From assembly GCA_016342745.1 (NCBI GenBank), contig JAEINT010000006.1:124001-188000 (forward strand): 64,000 nucleotides of DNA, in the 5' to 3' direction. The notes below the pieces were generated by a model. It saw nothing but the letters and a program-made list of their open reading frames with translations, searched no databases and had not been told where the DNA came from. Every line of letters starts with the position of its first letter. The first letter of the stretch is position 1. Positions 18,726 to 29,041 of the stretch are shown piece by piece. This DNA comes from Labilibaculum sp. GTDB lineage: Bacteria; Bacteroidota; Bacteroidia; Bacteroidales; Marinifilaceae. The position numbers were made by a program, and so were the translations under genes.

Positions 18726-19850
18726 TTATGGTCGTAATAATTTAACCAATTTGAGGCTTAAATCTAAAAATACGATTTTAGAATTCCCATTTCTTTCAAT
18801 GTCTGCATGTGCTCTCGATAACTCATCCGCTAAAATCCACACATTTTCCTCATTAATAAATGGTGAAAAGCGCTGAGAAAAATTCATTTCTTCTCCATTC
18901 AAAAATACCATTTCAGGCTTTTTTAAATTGAGAATAAAATTTTCTCTTACCATTCGAACACTGTAATTTAAGAAACTCTTTTGACGCTCTCGACCGATGC
19001 CTGCAATTTGCTCCGACCAGTCCATTAATCCCTCCACATTACGTGCATAACTTAAGCGCATAATGGTCACGAAATTTTCAAAGTTAAAAGCATTTTCGTC
19101 AGAATTCTGGATTAAGATTCTTGCCTTACGATAACTTCCACCCGCCAAACGCACAACATTTGTTAACTCAGTTCCAGATAAATTGAATTCTGAATTCAAT
19201 GCATTTGACAAATCGGTTGAATCGATTTTAGGAACATTCACTATTTGCGTACGCGAAAGAATGGTTTGAAGAATTTTTTCTGGCTCTTCGGCCACCATAA
19301 AAAACAAGGTCTTTTTAGGTGGTTCTTCAATCATTTTCAGCAATTTATTGGCACAAGAACGATGCATTTTTTCTGGCAACCAAATAACCATGATCTTATA
19401 ATCCGACTCGTAGGTTTTCAAATTGAGCTTTCGAATGATCTCATTACTTTCCGAAGAATAAATTAAGCCTTGAGCATTATCTACACCAATTGTTTTGTAC
19501 CAATCTCCCAAATCAAAATACTGATCGCTCTCAATCTGTGTTCTCCAGCTATTAATGAAATTATCACTAACCGGATTGGTAAATCCTTTTCCCTTTACAA
19601 CAGGATAAACAAAATGCAGATCGGGATGAATTAGCTTTTGATATTTTTTACAAGAAGAGCAAACACCACACGAATCATTCTCTTTTTGATCGAGACAAGA
19701 CACATATTGAGCAAAGGCAATAGCAAGAGGTAATTTCCCAACTCCTTTTGGGCCAACTAACAATTGAGCATGACTAACTCGGTTCTCTTTAACGGTTTGT
19801 ATGAACTGATTCTTTACAGATTCAAGCCCAATTATATCTTTAAATTGCAT
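18726..19850 (-). CDS. holB: DNA polymerase III subunit delta-prime
   Basis: 374 residues of the clamp-loader AAA+ family. The zinc module C52-C61-C64-C67 (CLDQKENDSCGVCSSC) and the LSRTQIV sensor stretch are clear. The P-loop reads GPKGVGKLP: the essential Thr/Ser is Leu, consistent with delta-prime being an ATPase-dead stator. It is the first gene of the minus-strand holB-ricT-gldH-trmB-ATL-mrp run. A TAATTTTG -7-like box lies about 80 bp upstream (19937-19930) without a well-spaced -33 element. Confidence 0.92.
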   Translation of the reverse strand: MQFKDIIGLESVKNQFIQTVKENRVSHAQLLVGPKGVGKLPLAIAFAQYVSCLDQKENDSCGVCSSCKKYQKLIHPDLHFVYPVVKGKGFTNPVSDNFINSWRTQIESDQYFDLGDWYKTIGVDNAQGLIYSSESNEIIRKLNLKTYESDYKIMVIWLPEKMHRSCANKLLKMIEEPPKKTLFFMVAEEPEKILQTILSRTQIVNVPKIDSTDLSNALNSEFNLSGTELTNVVRLAGGSYRKARILIQNSDENAFNFENFVTIMRLSYARNVEGLMDWSEQIAGIGRERQKSFLNYSVRMVRENFILNLKKPEMVFLNGEEMNFSQRFSPFINEENVWILADELSRAHADIERNGNSKIVFLDLSLKLVKLLRP

Positions 19851-20210
19851 GAATTTACTTTCGATTCTGTTATAGCCAATCTAATGCAGACCTAAAGGTC
19901 TTGCTATTTTATTCTCAGCCTTCAATTTGCAAAATTAGCTAGAATAATACATTAGGGTATCCAAAGTTAAAAAAATATCCTAGTGCTTTGCAAAAAGTAA
20001 GCATCTTGGTCGTAAGTTGTAATAAAAATGACGTTTTACCACCAATTATTCAATATTGAAATTTTATGCAATCGTTTCAAAACCTACTCCCAACACGATC
20101 TAAAGTACTGTCTTAATTAAGGATAGACCAATTCGCGATTTCTTTTTTGCAGTCATTTGTAGAAAAAGCTACCTTTGCTTACACGAAAAAAAACTAAAGA
20201 CAATTATATC
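19851..20210. other. Divergent intergenic region holB / pgk
   Basis: About 360 bp between divergently read genes. It contains the well-formed pgk promoter at its right end and a possible holB -7 box at its left. Nothing else recognisable is present in the AT-rich middle. Confidence 0.5.
20146..20177 (+). promoter_or_regulatory. Bacteroidota-type promoter of pgk
   Basis: TTTG at 20146-20149, a 20-nt spacer, and TACCTTTG at 20170-20177 match the sigma-AB consensus exactly. Transcription should start near 20184, which leaves a leader of about 27 nt before the ATG at 20211 and rules out the in-frame TTG at 20175 as start. Confidence 0.8.
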
Positions 20211-21398
20211 ATGCAAAGTATTGACACTTACAATTTTTCAGGTAAAAAGGCAATAATCAGAGTAGATTTCAATGTGCCTTTAAACGATCAATTCGAAATT
20301 ACTGACGACACAAGAATTCGTGCAGCTTTACCAACTATCAAAAAAGTATTAGATGGTAACGGTTCTGCTATTTTGATGTCTCACCTTGGTCGTCCAAAAG
20401 GAAAAGATGAGAAGTTTTCATTGAAGCATATTGTTGCTCACCTTACCAAATCAATTGGTGTTGAAGTAAAATTTGCTGATGATTGTATTGGTGCAAGCGC
20501 TACTGAAATGGCTGCAGCACTTAAGCCAGGTGAAGTTCTTCTACTTGAAAACCTTCGTTATTACGATGAAGAGAAAAAAGGAGATGAAGGTTTTGCTAAG
20601 AAATTAGCTGACTTAGCTGATCTTTGGATCAACGACGCATTTGGTACAGCTCACCGTGCTCACGCATCTACTGCTGTTATTGCTAAGTTTTTCCCAGAAG
20701 CTAAAATGTTTGGCTACGTAATGGAAGGTGAATTATCAAGTGTTGATAAAGTATTGAAAGATACTAAGCGTCCATTAACTGCAATTATGGGTGGAGCTAA
20801 AGTTTCTTCTAAAATTGAAATCATCCAAACTTTAATGTCACAAGTTGATCATTTGATTATTGGTGGTGGTATGACTTATACTTTTGTAAAAGCTATGGGT
20901 GGAACTATCGGAAACTCATTGGTTGAAGATGATAAATTAGAAACAGCTAGAGAAATTCTTAAGAAAGCTGAAGAAAACAATGTAAAATTACACCTTGCAT
21001 CTGATGCTTTAATTGCTGATGATTTTTCTAACGATGCAAATACAAAAACTTGCGATGTAAATGCTATTCCTGAAGGATGGATGGGATTAGATGTTGCTGA
21101 TGCAACGATTGAAAGCTTCAAAAAAGTAATCGAAGAATCTCAAACAATTCTTTGGAACGGTCCTGTAGGCGTATTCGAAATGGATACTTTTGCTAAAGGA
21201 ACCAAAGCAATTGCTGATGCGATTGTAACAGCTACTGAAAAAGGTGCTTTCTCATTAATTGGTGGTGGTGATTCTGTTGCTGCAATCAACAAATATGGTC
21301 TTGCTGACAAAGTAAGCTATGTTTCTACTGGTGGTGGTGCTTTATTAGAATACATCGAAGGAAAAGAGCTTCCTGGTGTAACAGCTATTAGAGGATAA
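20211..21398 (+). CDS. pgk: Phosphoglycerate kinase
   Basis: 395 residues from the ATG at 20211, the normal length. Family motifs are all present: RVDFNVPL, the [10 protein letters not shown] substrate-binding segment, [10 protein letters not shown], and GGGDSVAAI near the C-terminus. It interconverts 1,3-bisphosphoglycerate + ADP and 3-phosphoglycerate + ATP in glycolysis. It is monocistronic, with a consensus promoter upstream and a strong terminator 35 bp past the stop. Codon use is more restricted than in the neighbours, as expected for a highly expressed gene. Confidence 0.98.
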   Translation: MQSIDTYNFSGKKAIIRVDFNVPLNDQFEITDDTRIRAALPTIKKVLDGNGSAILMSHLGRPKGKDEKFSLKHIVAHLTKSIGVEVKFADDCIGASATEMAAALKPGEVLLLENLRYYDEEKKGDEGFAKKLADLADLWINDAFGTAHRAHASTAVIAKFFPEAKMFGYVMEGELSSVDKVLKDTKRPLTAIMGGAKVSSKIEIIQTLMSQVDHLIIGGGMTYTFVKAMGGTIGNSLVEDDKLETAREILKKAEENNVKLHLASDALIADDFSNDANTKTCDVNAIPEGWMGLDVADATIESFKKVIEESQTILWNGPVGVFEMDTFAKGTKAIADAIVTATEKGAFSLIGGGDSVAAINKYGLADKVSYVSTGGGALLEYIEGKELPGVTAIRG

Positions 21399-21433
21399 TT
21401 AAATTCCAAAATACTTCCCTTTGGGGAAAATAC

Positions 21434-21464
21434 AACGCAGTCCGAATTTGGGCTGCGTTTTTTT
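21434..21464 (+). terminator. Intrinsic terminator of pgk
   Basis: A 10-bp stem (AACGCAGTCC with GGGCTGCGTT, one G-T pair), a 6-nt loop, then a T-tract. Confidence 0.9.
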
Positions 21465-21547
21465 ATTCTCTTTTGATCAATAAATCTTAAACATTTTCAC
21501 TATATTTTCGTAACATAACTTTTGCATGTAACTACAACTACTTATTT

Positions 21548-24500
21548 ATGAAAAAATTTCTACTTGTATTTGTTGCCATATTCTCTATTCTTATGTTGAA
21601 AATAGAGGTTACTTATGCGCAAATTGATAGTTTGCACTATATCCCCCCGATGTGCTCATTTACAAATTCTTCAAGTAATGTAGATGATCATCAAATGGTA
21701 TTAACCACAACAGAAACAACCGCTTTTACTGTTACCATTACCAACAATGATGGCACTTTTGTAAGAACAGTTAATTTATCAAGCTCATCACCACAAAAGG
21801 TAAATTTAAATTGGCCAGGAACTGTTTTAAATTCCCAAGGAATAATAGGCACTGGTGATTTAAATAAAGTATTGGATACAGAAGGTTTAATTGTATCAGG
21901 ATCAAAGAAATTCTTTGTTAGTATTCAAAATAAATCAACTGCTCAAGGAGACTTATTAACTTCAAAAGGAACTACTGGTTTAGGTACTGATTTTTATAGT
22001 GGACACATGTATTCAGAAAGAAGTGGTTATGATAGTCATAATGGGCATTTTATTTCTGCTATTGCAACTGAAAACAATACCAATATTACTTTTAGTAATC
22101 CTCGAATTAAATTTGCAGGGAAACCCTCTAACACTTTCACAATAAGTTTAAACAAAGGACAATCAATTGTAATTGGTATAAGTTATGACCAAATGCAAGT
22201 ACAACTAGGAAATAATGGAGATTTAAATGTTGTAAATGGAACACACATTACTTCCAATAAACCTATATCAGTTAGTTCCGGGTCAATGTGTGCATCAGGA
22301 TACACAGGAGCCAATGGTCGTGATGTTGGATTTGATCAACTAGTACCTACTGATGTCGTTGGTGATGAATATATTTTGATAAAGGGAGAAGGAACAAGTA
22401 ATGGTCCAGCTCGTAACGAAAGAGCTTTAATCGTTGCGACCGAAGCGAATACATCTATAAGTTATTATTATTATAATAGTAGTAATAATCTTGTTACTAA
22501 AACAGCGACAATAAGTAATCCAGGAGACTATTATTTAACCAACTGGAATGAATTTATTAAATCCCGAGATAAGAATATGTATATTAAATCCGATAAGAAG
22601 GTTTTTGTATACCAAACCTTATCAGGTGCAAATAAACAACAAACTGCAGGCTTGTGTTTTATTCCGCCTTTAAAATGTACTGCGGACAAGGAAGTGACAA
22701 TTGCCTTTGCAAATAAATTATCTAGTTTAACTGTTAGTCCTATTCTTAAACTAGTTACCCAAAGTGGTTCGCAAATTAAATTAAATGGTGTAAACCTTCA
22801 AAATGCATCTACTTATAAAAAACCAGTAGCGAATAATGCTTATTGGGAATCTTACAACATTCCAGATTCAGAACTTAAAAAAAATGCATATGGATCAGGA
22901 TCAAACAGAATCTACAAAATCACATCAACGGGTGCATTGAATGCTATGCTTGCTGTTCAAAGTGGTAATGTTGGTGGTGGTGGTTACTTTTCTGGTTTTG
23001 GAGATGTTCCACAAATAGATCAGAATCCCGAAATTGAATCACAAGGTTTATGTGGTGATAACGTTCAATTAACAGCAACAGGTTTTACATCTTACAACTG
23101 GTATAAGGATGGAGTTCTTGTATCTGCCGGCGATGATGAAAACTACGAACCATCTGAACCTGGAAGATATAAAGTAACAGGACTATCTCCTTGCGGAGGG
23201 TCAAATACCGAATCTTTTCCTTCCAATGAAATTCGAATCTTACCATGTTTATCTGTAAATCCTTCCGATATAACGGTTACTGAAGGTACTGATTTAAATG
23301 CTGTATTTCGAGTTGAATTATCCCATATTTGGCCAATATCAGATAATGTAGATGTTACTTTTAGCTATCAAACAGTAGCTGGAACAGCTGCTAGTGGGCA
23401 AGATTTCACTCCTAAAACCGGTAGTGCAACGATTCCATCTGGTTCTGCTTATGTTGATATACTTGTACCAATTACAAATGATATCCTTAATGAAGATGAT
23501 GAAAACTTTACTTTCACCATTTCCAATGTTATTGAAGCCATAGAAAGTATTACGGTAGGTACAGCAACCATAAAGGATGATAACGATCCAATGCCTACAA
23601 TTTCTGTTTCTGATCAAACAGTAAACGAAGATGCTGGAACTATTACAATGCAAGTGAATCTAAATACAGCTAGTGGTAAAACAATTACAACCAACTACAA
23701 TATAGTAGATAATACCGCAATTCAACCAAATGACTATACAGCTTCAGCATATTCTGGTAGCTTAAGTTTTGCTGCAGGTGAAACGAGTAAAAATATCTCT
23801 TTCAATATTATTGATGATAATATTTATGAACCTGGAACTAATGAATTTTTCACAGTTCAGTTAAGCAGTTTGGTTAATACAACAGCAGGAAATATTAATG
23901 CCAACATTTCAATTATAGATAACGAAACACCGCCTGTAATAAACATTGCTGATGATAGTGAAACAGAAGGTACAAGTATTGTGTTCCAGGCGAATTTAAG
24001 TCATGCTGCCGACGTAGCAATCACTTTCAATTACGCTATCGTCTTAAGTAATGGGGCTGGAAATGCAAAACAACAAGATTTTATAAATTATTCTACTTTC
24101 TCTTCGGGAACAATAACCATTCCCGCAGGTCAAACAACATTTGATTTTCCTGCATTTACAACAAAGGATGATAATGCCAATGAACAAGCCGAAAATTTTA
24201 TTGTCAATTTCTCTGCTGTTACAAATGCTACTCTTGGCAATACATCTGCTACAGGAACGATTTTAGATAATGAAGGCAATCCAACACTTTCTATTGCAGG
24301 AGCTTCTGCTACGGAAGGAAATACAATCAGCTTTACCATTTCAGTAAGCCCTATTAAAAGTTCTGCCATTACTTTTGATTACAGAACAATAAATGGAACG
24401 GCAAATTCTCCAGTAGATTTTAACGGTACTGGGTGGACATCGATTACACTTCCTGCAAACCAGTCAAGTATGACTCTGTCTATCGTAACTGTGCAGGATA

Positions 24501-26524
24501 CAGATGAAGAAGGAGATGAAACCTTTACTGTAGAAATTGGGAATCCACCTTTTAAGGTAGATATAGCTAGCGGATTAAATATAGCAACGGGAACCATTAT
24601 CGACGATGACGACACACCAATTGCCAAAAATGACACCTACTCGGTAGATGAAGATGCTGTTCTTACTGATAATGTAATGACTAATGATTTAGGTCTTAGT
24701 GATGCACCTGTAACAGTTGTATCCAATACAAATCCAACCAATGGAGTATTGGTAGTTAATGCTGACGGAAGTTTTACTTACACCCCTAATGCAGACTATA
24801 CGGGAACTGATTCATTTCAATATACTATTGAAGATGTTGATGGAGATCAGTCAATTGCGACCGTAAATATTACTGTTGATCCTGTAAATGATTTACCTAT
24901 TGCAAATGCCGATACGTATACCATCCCAGAGGATACTCAACTTAACGATGATGTAACTAGCAACGATCAAGATTTAGTTGATTTACCAATTACAGTAAGC
25001 CTGGTGAGTGATGTTAGTAATGGAACGCTTACGCTTAATGCGGATGGAACATTTACCTACATGCCAAACTCGGAATATTTTGGAACAGACAACTTCTCCT
25101 ACCAAATTACAGATGGCAATGGTGATGCAGTAACTGCAAATGTTACTATTAACGTTACCTTCATTAATGATGGTGCGCCAGTTGCTGTAAACGACAACAC
25201 ATCTACCAATGAGGATACTGCCGTTACAATTGATGTATTAGCAAACGACTCAGATGTAGATGGAAATCAAACTATTGACAAAGCAAGTGTATTGATTAAG
25301 ACAGGCCCTTCAAATGGTACATTAAGTCAAAATTTCGTTACTGGAGAAGTTACGTATACACCAAATAACAATTACACGGGAGCCGATAGCTTTACTTATA
25401 CCATTAAAGATATTTCCGGTTTAGAATCAAATATAGCTACCGTATCCATTAATATTACTGTAGATAACGATCCTCCGGTTGCCATATGTAAAAGCGGAGT
25501 AACTGTTTATTTAGATGGAACAGGTAATTACACACTTGATCCTACAGAAATTGACAATGGCTCTAATGATGATAGCGATGGCGGTACGGTAACATTATCC
25601 GTTTCTCCAAATACTTTCGATTGCTCTGATAAAGGAACTGTAAATGTAACTTTAACTGTAACTGATGAAGATTTATCAAGTACGACCTGTTCAACAGATA
25701 TTACTGTTGCAGATAATAGTGCCCCAACTGTTAAAACAGCACAAGCAAATATTTCCGTTTCTGCGGGATCAGGAATATGTGGAGCTTTAGTTAATTATTC
25801 AGGACCTGTATTTACAGATAATTGCGATGGCAATCAAACAGGATCATTAACAAGTGGATTATCTAGTGGCTCAACATTCCCAATTGGCCTTACTACTGTA
25901 ACTTATGAATATACTGATGCTTCTGGCAATGGTCCAATTCAGTCGAGTTTTACAGTAACTGTTCTAGATGATGTTGCTCCTATTTTAAGCAATGTATCCA
26001 ATCAATCTTTAAGCCCTAACAATACCGGTTGTACTTATTTGGTTAGTGGAACAGGTTTCGATGCTGGAGCAACCGACAATTGTGCAATTCAAACTTTAAC
26101 ACATAACTATGATGGCGGCGGAACTAGTTTAAACGGAAAATCTTTTCCATTGGGAAATACAGATGTCACATGGACGGCTACCGATGTTAATGGAAATCCA
26201 AATTCACAAATTGTACAAATAAGCGTAAGTACAAACCTTGGAGCTAGTATCAGTGGCCCTTCTGGAAATTCAACTTGTGACGGTGAAAATTCGGTATTTA
26301 CCGCTTCTGGATCAGGTGGAAACCCAGCCTATTCGTATAAATTTTACGTAAATGGAACAGAAGAAACTGTTGGTGTTTCCGGAAACACTTTTACTACCAA
26401 TACATTGGCTGATGGCGACAAAGTAAAAACTCGCATAACAGATAGCAATGGCTGTTTTGTTGAAAGCAGTGAAATAACAATGACCATTTATCCGAAACCA
26501 AATCCCAAATTATACCACGAATAA
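21548..26524 (+). CDS. Giant secreted repeat protein: IgGFc-binding-like, Calx-beta, cadherin-like and HYR domains
   Basis: 1658 residues with a signal peptide (about 1-24). A beta-propeller-like IgGFc-binding domain covers about 130-480. Four Calx-beta repeats start near 568, 684, 798 and 914 with acidic DDE-type calcium sites. Three cadherin-like tandem repeats start near 1024, 1116 and 1210, each with a DE/NED-A motif and TYTPN. A related domain starts near 1308, two HYR-type repeats with paired Cys near 1391 and 1476, and an SprB-like repeat near 1566. The chain stops abruptly at PKPNPKLYHE, without a type IX C-terminal sorting domain, and a terminator follows at once. Probably a surface adhesin, possibly 3'-truncated. 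Confidence 0.85.
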   Translation: MKKFLLVFVAIFSILMLKIEVTYAQIDSLHYIPPMCSFTNSSSNVDDHQMVLTTTETTAFTVTITNNDGTFVRTVNLSSSSPQKVNLNWPGTVLNSQGIIGTGDLNKVLDTEGLIVSGSKKFFVSIQNKSTAQGDLLTSKGTTGLGTDFYSGHMYSERSGYDSHNGHFISAIATENNTNITFSNPRIKFAGKPSNTFTISLNKGQSIVIGISYDQMQVQLGNNGDLNVVNGTHITSNKPISVSSGSMCASGYTGANGRDVGFDQLVPTDVVGDEYILIKGEGTSNGPARNERALIVATEANTSISYYYYNSSNNLVTKTATISNPGDYYLTNWNEFIKSRDKNMYIKSDKKVFVYQTLSGANKQQTAGLCFIPPLKCTADKEVTIAFANKLSSLTVSPILKLVTQSGSQIKLNGVNLQNASTYKKPVANNAYWESYNIPDSELKKNAYGSGSNRIYKITSTGALNAMLAVQSGNVGGGGYFSGFGDVPQIDQNPEIESQGLCGDNVQLTATGFTSYNWYKDGVLVSAGDDENYEPSEPGRYKVTGLSPCGGSNTESFPSNEIRILPCLSVNPSDITVTEGTDLNAVFRVELSHIWPISDNVDVTFSYQTVAGTAASGQDFTPKTGSATIPSGSAYVDILVPITNDILNEDDENFTFTISNVIEAIESITVGTATIKDDNDPMPTISVSDQTVNEDAGTITMQVNLNTASGKTITTNYNIVDNTAIQPNDYTASAYSGSLSFAAGETSKNISFNIIDDNIYEPGTNEFFTVQLSSLVNTTAGNINANISIIDNETPPVINIADDSETEGTSIVFQANLSHAADVAITFNYAIVLSNGAGNAKQQDFINYSTFSSGTITIPAGQTTFDFPAFTTKDDNANEQAENFIVNFSAVTNATLGNTSATGTILDNEGNPTLSIAGASATEGNTISFTISVSPIKSSAITFDYRTINGTANSPVDFNGTGWTSITLPANQSSMTLSIVTVQDTDEEGDETFTVEIGNPPFKVDIASGLNIATGTIIDDDDTPIAKNDTYSVDEDAVLTDNVMTNDLGLSDAPVTVVSNTNPTNGVLVVNADGSFTYTPNADYTGTDSFQYTIEDVDGDQSIATVNITVDPVNDLPIANADTYTIPEDTQLNDDVTSNDQDLVDLPITVSLVSDVSNGTLTLNADGTFTYMPNSEYFGTDNFSYQITDGNGDAVTANVTINVTFINDGAPVAVNDNTSTNEDTAVTIDVLANDSDVDGNQTIDKASVLIKTGPSNGTLSQNFVTGEVTYTPNNNYTGADSFTYTIKDISGLESNIATVSINITVDNDPPVAICKSGVTVYLDGTGNYTLDPTEIDNGSNDDSDGGTVTLSVSPNTFDCSDKGTVNVTLTVTDEDLSSTTCSTDITVADNSAPTVKTAQANISVSAGSGICGALVNYSGPVFTDNCDGNQTGSLTSGLSSGSTFPIGLTTVTYEYTDASGNGPIQSSFTVTVLDDVAPILSNVSNQSLSPNNTGCTYLVSGTGFDAGATDNCAIQTLTHNYDGGGTSLNGKSFPLGNTDVTWTATDVNGNPNSQIVQISVSTNLGASISGPSGNSTCDGENSVFTASGSGGNPAYSYKFYVNGTEETVGVSGNTFTTNTLADGDKVKTRITDSNGCFVESSEITMTIYPKPNPKLYHE

Positions 26525-26536
26525 ATTAGATTATAC

Positions 26537-26572
26537 AATCCCGTTTGCCACATTAGCAAGCGGGATTTTTTT
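26537..26572 (+). terminator. Intrinsic terminator of the surface protein gene
   Basis: A 12-bp stem (26537-26548 with 26556-26567, one G-T pair), a 7-nt loop and a T-tract, starting 12 bp after the stop codon. Confidence 0.9.
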
Positions 26573-26598
26573 GTCCTTATCATTTCATTTTTTTCAAT

Positions 26599-26606
26599 TA
26601 ACTTTG
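26599..26606 (+). promoter_or_regulatory. -7 box upstream of the LuxE-like gene
   Basis: TAACTTTG fits TAnnTTTG exactly, 33 bp before the ATG. The nearest TTTG (26570-26573) is 25 nt upstream, longer than usual, so only the -7 half is convincing. Confidence 0.45.
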
Positions 26607-26638
26607 CAGCAAATTTACTACGTTAAGCTATCTGTTAA

Positions 26639-27622
26639 ATGAATTGGAAAGAGGAAATATTCAACATTTCAAGTGAAGAAGAATTTGAACAAATTGCACT
26701 TCGTGTATTTTTGTATCAAACAGAGAACAATCCTGTTTACAAAGAATATCTTCAGCATCTGAAAATAGAGGCCTCAGATATCACATCAGTAGAACAAATT
26801 CCTTTTCTTCCTATTGAATTCTTTAAAAGTAGAAAGGTTGTTTCAACAGATAAAGAAGCTCAAGCAACATTTACCAGTAGCGGAACAACTGGCAATTTAA
26901 CAAGCCGCCATTTTGTTCCCGATTTAAAGCTTTACGAGGCCAGTTTCACAAAAGGCTTCGAGCAATATTATGGTGCGGTAAGCGATTACTGCATATTGGC
27001 TTTGTTACCCTCTTATCTCGAAAGAGAAGGCTCTTCTCTAATTTACATGATGGAGAAGCTTATAAAGGATAGCGAGCATAAAAAAAGCGGTTTTTACCTG
27101 CACAATCATGAAGAATTGATTGCTACGATTGCTGATTTGAAAAAACAGAGTCAAAAGATACTTCTACTTGGTGTTAGTTTTGCCTTACTCGATTTGGCTG
27201 AAAAATTCCAATTGGATTTAGATGGTGTGATTGTTATGGAAACTGGCGGCATGAAAGGCCGAAGAAAAGAGATTACACGTGAAGAACTGCATGCTTTTCT
27301 AACCAAGAAATTGGGCGTTCAAAAAATTCATTCGGAATATGGAATGACAGAATTGCTATCTCAAGCTTATTCGAAAGGCGATAGTTTATTTTTTACACCT
27401 TCGTGGATGAAGATTCTGATTCGTGATACTTACGATCCATTTACTTACGAAAAGCAAGGCCGAAGTGGCGGTGTAAATGTTATCGATTTGGCCAATGTTC
27501 ATTCTTGTTCTTTTATCGAAACGCAGGATTTAGGAAAAATCCACCCCGATGGTAGTTTTGAAATACTTGGGCGTTTTGATAATTCGGACATTAGAGGTTG
27601 TAACTTACTCGTAAACGAATAG
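26639..27622 (+). CDS. LuxE/PaaK-type acyl-activating enzyme
   Basis: 327 residues. The adenylate-forming signature FTSSGTTGN is at about 78-86, and HSEYGMTELLSQAY follows near 235-250. The size and motifs match the LuxE acyl-protein synthetase family (PF04443), which activates a fatty or aryl acid as its AMP ester and passes it to a protein Cys. No luxCD genes are nearby, so bioluminescence is not implied. Bacteroidota carry this as a conserved single gene; the acceptor is unknown. Confidence 0.82.
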   Translation: MNWKEEIFNISSEEEFEQIALRVFLYQTENNPVYKEYLQHLKIEASDITSVEQIPFLPIEFFKSRKVVSTDKEAQATFTSSGTTGNLTSRHFVPDLKLYEASFTKGFEQYYGAVSDYCILALLPSYLEREGSSLIYMMEKLIKDSEHKKSGFYLHNHEELIATIADLKKQSQKILLLGVSFALLDLAEKFQLDLDGVIVMETGGMKGRRKEITREELHAFLTKKLGVQKIHSEYGMTELLSQAYSKGDSLFFTPSWMKILIRDTYDPFTYEKQGRSGGVNVIDLANVHSCSFIETQDLGKIHPDGSFEILGRFDNSDIRGCNLLVNE

Positions 27623-27841
27623 ATATCAGATCAATCTTGTCCTAATTAATTTTTACAATTGGGCTTTCCGCCCAAACCCGACATCATTTCTTGTCTTGAA
27701 ACAAGAAACGAAGCAAAGAAATTCAAGGCTAATTTTTTAATAATTTTCTTATTTTCCTCAGTCTTAAGTGCGACCAGGTGATTTTCGAACAAGTTCTCAA
27801 CTTCCAGGTCTTACTAAAGCCTACGTTAAACAAAAAACATT

Positions 27842-27866
27842 AAAAAAAATGCCATGTTCTATGGCA
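27842..27866 (-). terminator. Distal terminator of the gal operon
   Basis: TGCCAT/ATGGCA stem with a 5-nt loop, followed on the minus strand by an uninterrupted eight-T tract. Confidence 0.85.
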
Positions 27867-27870
27867 CACA

Positions 27871-27928
27871 AAAAAAAGAAAACACCAAATAGAGTTTAAT
27901 GAATGTAAACCAACTCTATTTGATGTTT
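27871..27928 (-). terminator. Proximal terminator of the gal operon
   Basis: A long inverted repeat (27880-27896 with 27912-27928, one mismatch) is followed on the minus strand by a T-rich run. It is about 70 bp after the galM stop and in tandem with the distal terminator. Confidence 0.75.
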
Positions 27929-27996
27929 TGAAATTCCCCTACCAAAAGGAATCTAACATTGTATTTTCAACAAGTTTCTTATTAAGGAAACCTATA

Positions 27997-29004
27997 TTAG
28001 CAAAATTTATAAATACAAACGTGCTTGTATTTCTCCCCTGGCTTTAATTCAGCATTAGGGTAATGATCATGATTTGGTGAATCAGGGAAAATCTGAGTCT
28101 CCATTGCGATTCCAGCACACGCTTCGATCGGAGCACCATTTTTTCCAGTTTCTGAACCATCAAAATGAGCACCCGTGTAAATTTGAATACCTGGCTGATC
28201 GGTATAAACTTCCATTTTACGTCCTGATTCAGGATCGCAAAGCGTACCCACTAATTTTGTTGAACCATCGCAATCATTTAGAACAAAATTGTGATCGATT
28301 CCGCTAATCATATTGATTTGTTCATGATCTGTATCGCAAGCAGATTTAACCGTTTTTGCACTTGTAAAATCGAATGGCGTACCTACTACCGGAGTAATCT
28401 CACCAGATACAGTTCCCAATTCAGCCGAAATTGGTGTGTAATTAGAAGCATTTAACTGAAGTGTATGATTCTCTGCTGAAGCTTTTCCTGCACCATGTAA
28501 ATTAAAGTAAGCATGACTGGTTAAATTAATTATTGTAGGCTTAGATGTTTCTGCTTCGTACTCAATAACAAATTGATTGTCTTCAGTTACTCCATAAATA
28601 ACAGATATTTCTAATTTTCCAGGATACTTTTCCTCACCATCTTCACTTGTTAAGCTTAATTTGTAAGCTTGTACAAATTTATCAAGTGTAACTGGTGTAA
28701 CTGTCCAATTTTTAGAATTGAATCCATTAACACCACCATGTAAATGGTTTGTTTCATTGTTACAGTCCAATTGAAATTTTTCTCCTTCAATTTCAAATTT
28801 ACCACCAACAATTCTGTTGGCATAACGACCGCATAATGCTCCAAAGTATCCATCTCCAGCAAGAATTTCATCCATGCTGTCGTAACCAACTACAACATCA
28901 TCAATGTTACCTTTTGCATCTGGTACTTTTATTGAGGTAATCTGCCCTCCTCTTTCGATGAAGGTGATTTCTATATTCTTATTTTTAAGTGTGTAAGCAC
29001 GCAT
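27997..29004 (-). CDS. galM: Aldose 1-epimerase (mutarotase)
   Basis: 335 residues. The catalytic His motif SHAYFNLHG and the catalytic Glu motif METQIFPDSPNH are both intact, as is GRYANRI. It interconverts alpha and beta anomers of galactose so that GalK receives the alpha form. No signal peptide is visible, so it should be cytoplasmic. It is the last gene of the Leloir operon, 37 bp after the transporter gene and followed by two terminators. Confidence 0.96.
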   Translation of the reverse strand: MRAYTLKNKNIEITFIERGGQITSIKVPDAKGNIDDVVVGYDSMDEILAGDGYFGALCGRYANRIVGGKFEIEGEKFQLDCNNETNHLHGGVNGFNSKNWTVTPVTLDKFVQAYKLSLTSEDGEEKYPGKLEISVIYGVTEDNQFVIEYEAETSKPTIINLTSHAYFNLHGAGKASAENHTLQLNASNYTPISAELGTVSGEITPVVGTPFDFTSAKTVKSACDTDHEQINMISGIDHNFVLNDCDGSTKLVGTLCDPESGRKMEVYTDQPGIQIYTGAHFDGSETGKNGAPIEACAGIAMETQIFPDSPNHDHYPNAELKPGEKYKHVCIYKFC

Positions 29005-29041
29005 TTTAAAATCTTTTTTGAATGAATATTGGATAATAAAA

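Larger units (their letters stand above)
27623..27996. other. Convergent intergenic region with hairpins
   Basis: About 370 bp between the LuxE-like gene and galM. The left part has hairpins TTGGGC/GCCCAA (27659-27675) and TTTCTTGT/ACAAGAAA, of a type I recall as scattered intergenic repeats in Bacteroidota. The right part holds two tandem terminators of the gal operon, listed separately. No convincing gene. Confidence 0.5.

Noticed and set aside
20175-20210. Longer Pgk start at TTG 20175
   Set aside because: This codon is part of the -7 promoter box and would give an extension not found in the family.
23339-24636. Several minus-strand open frames inside the giant surface protein gene
   Set aside because: They are low-complexity mirrors of Thr/Ser/Asp-rich repeats with no family motif.
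23250-25480. Repeats in the surface protein gene considered as a CRISPR or other array
   Set aside because: The period (about 90-115 residues) and divergence are those of protein domains; no short identical direct repeats with spacers.
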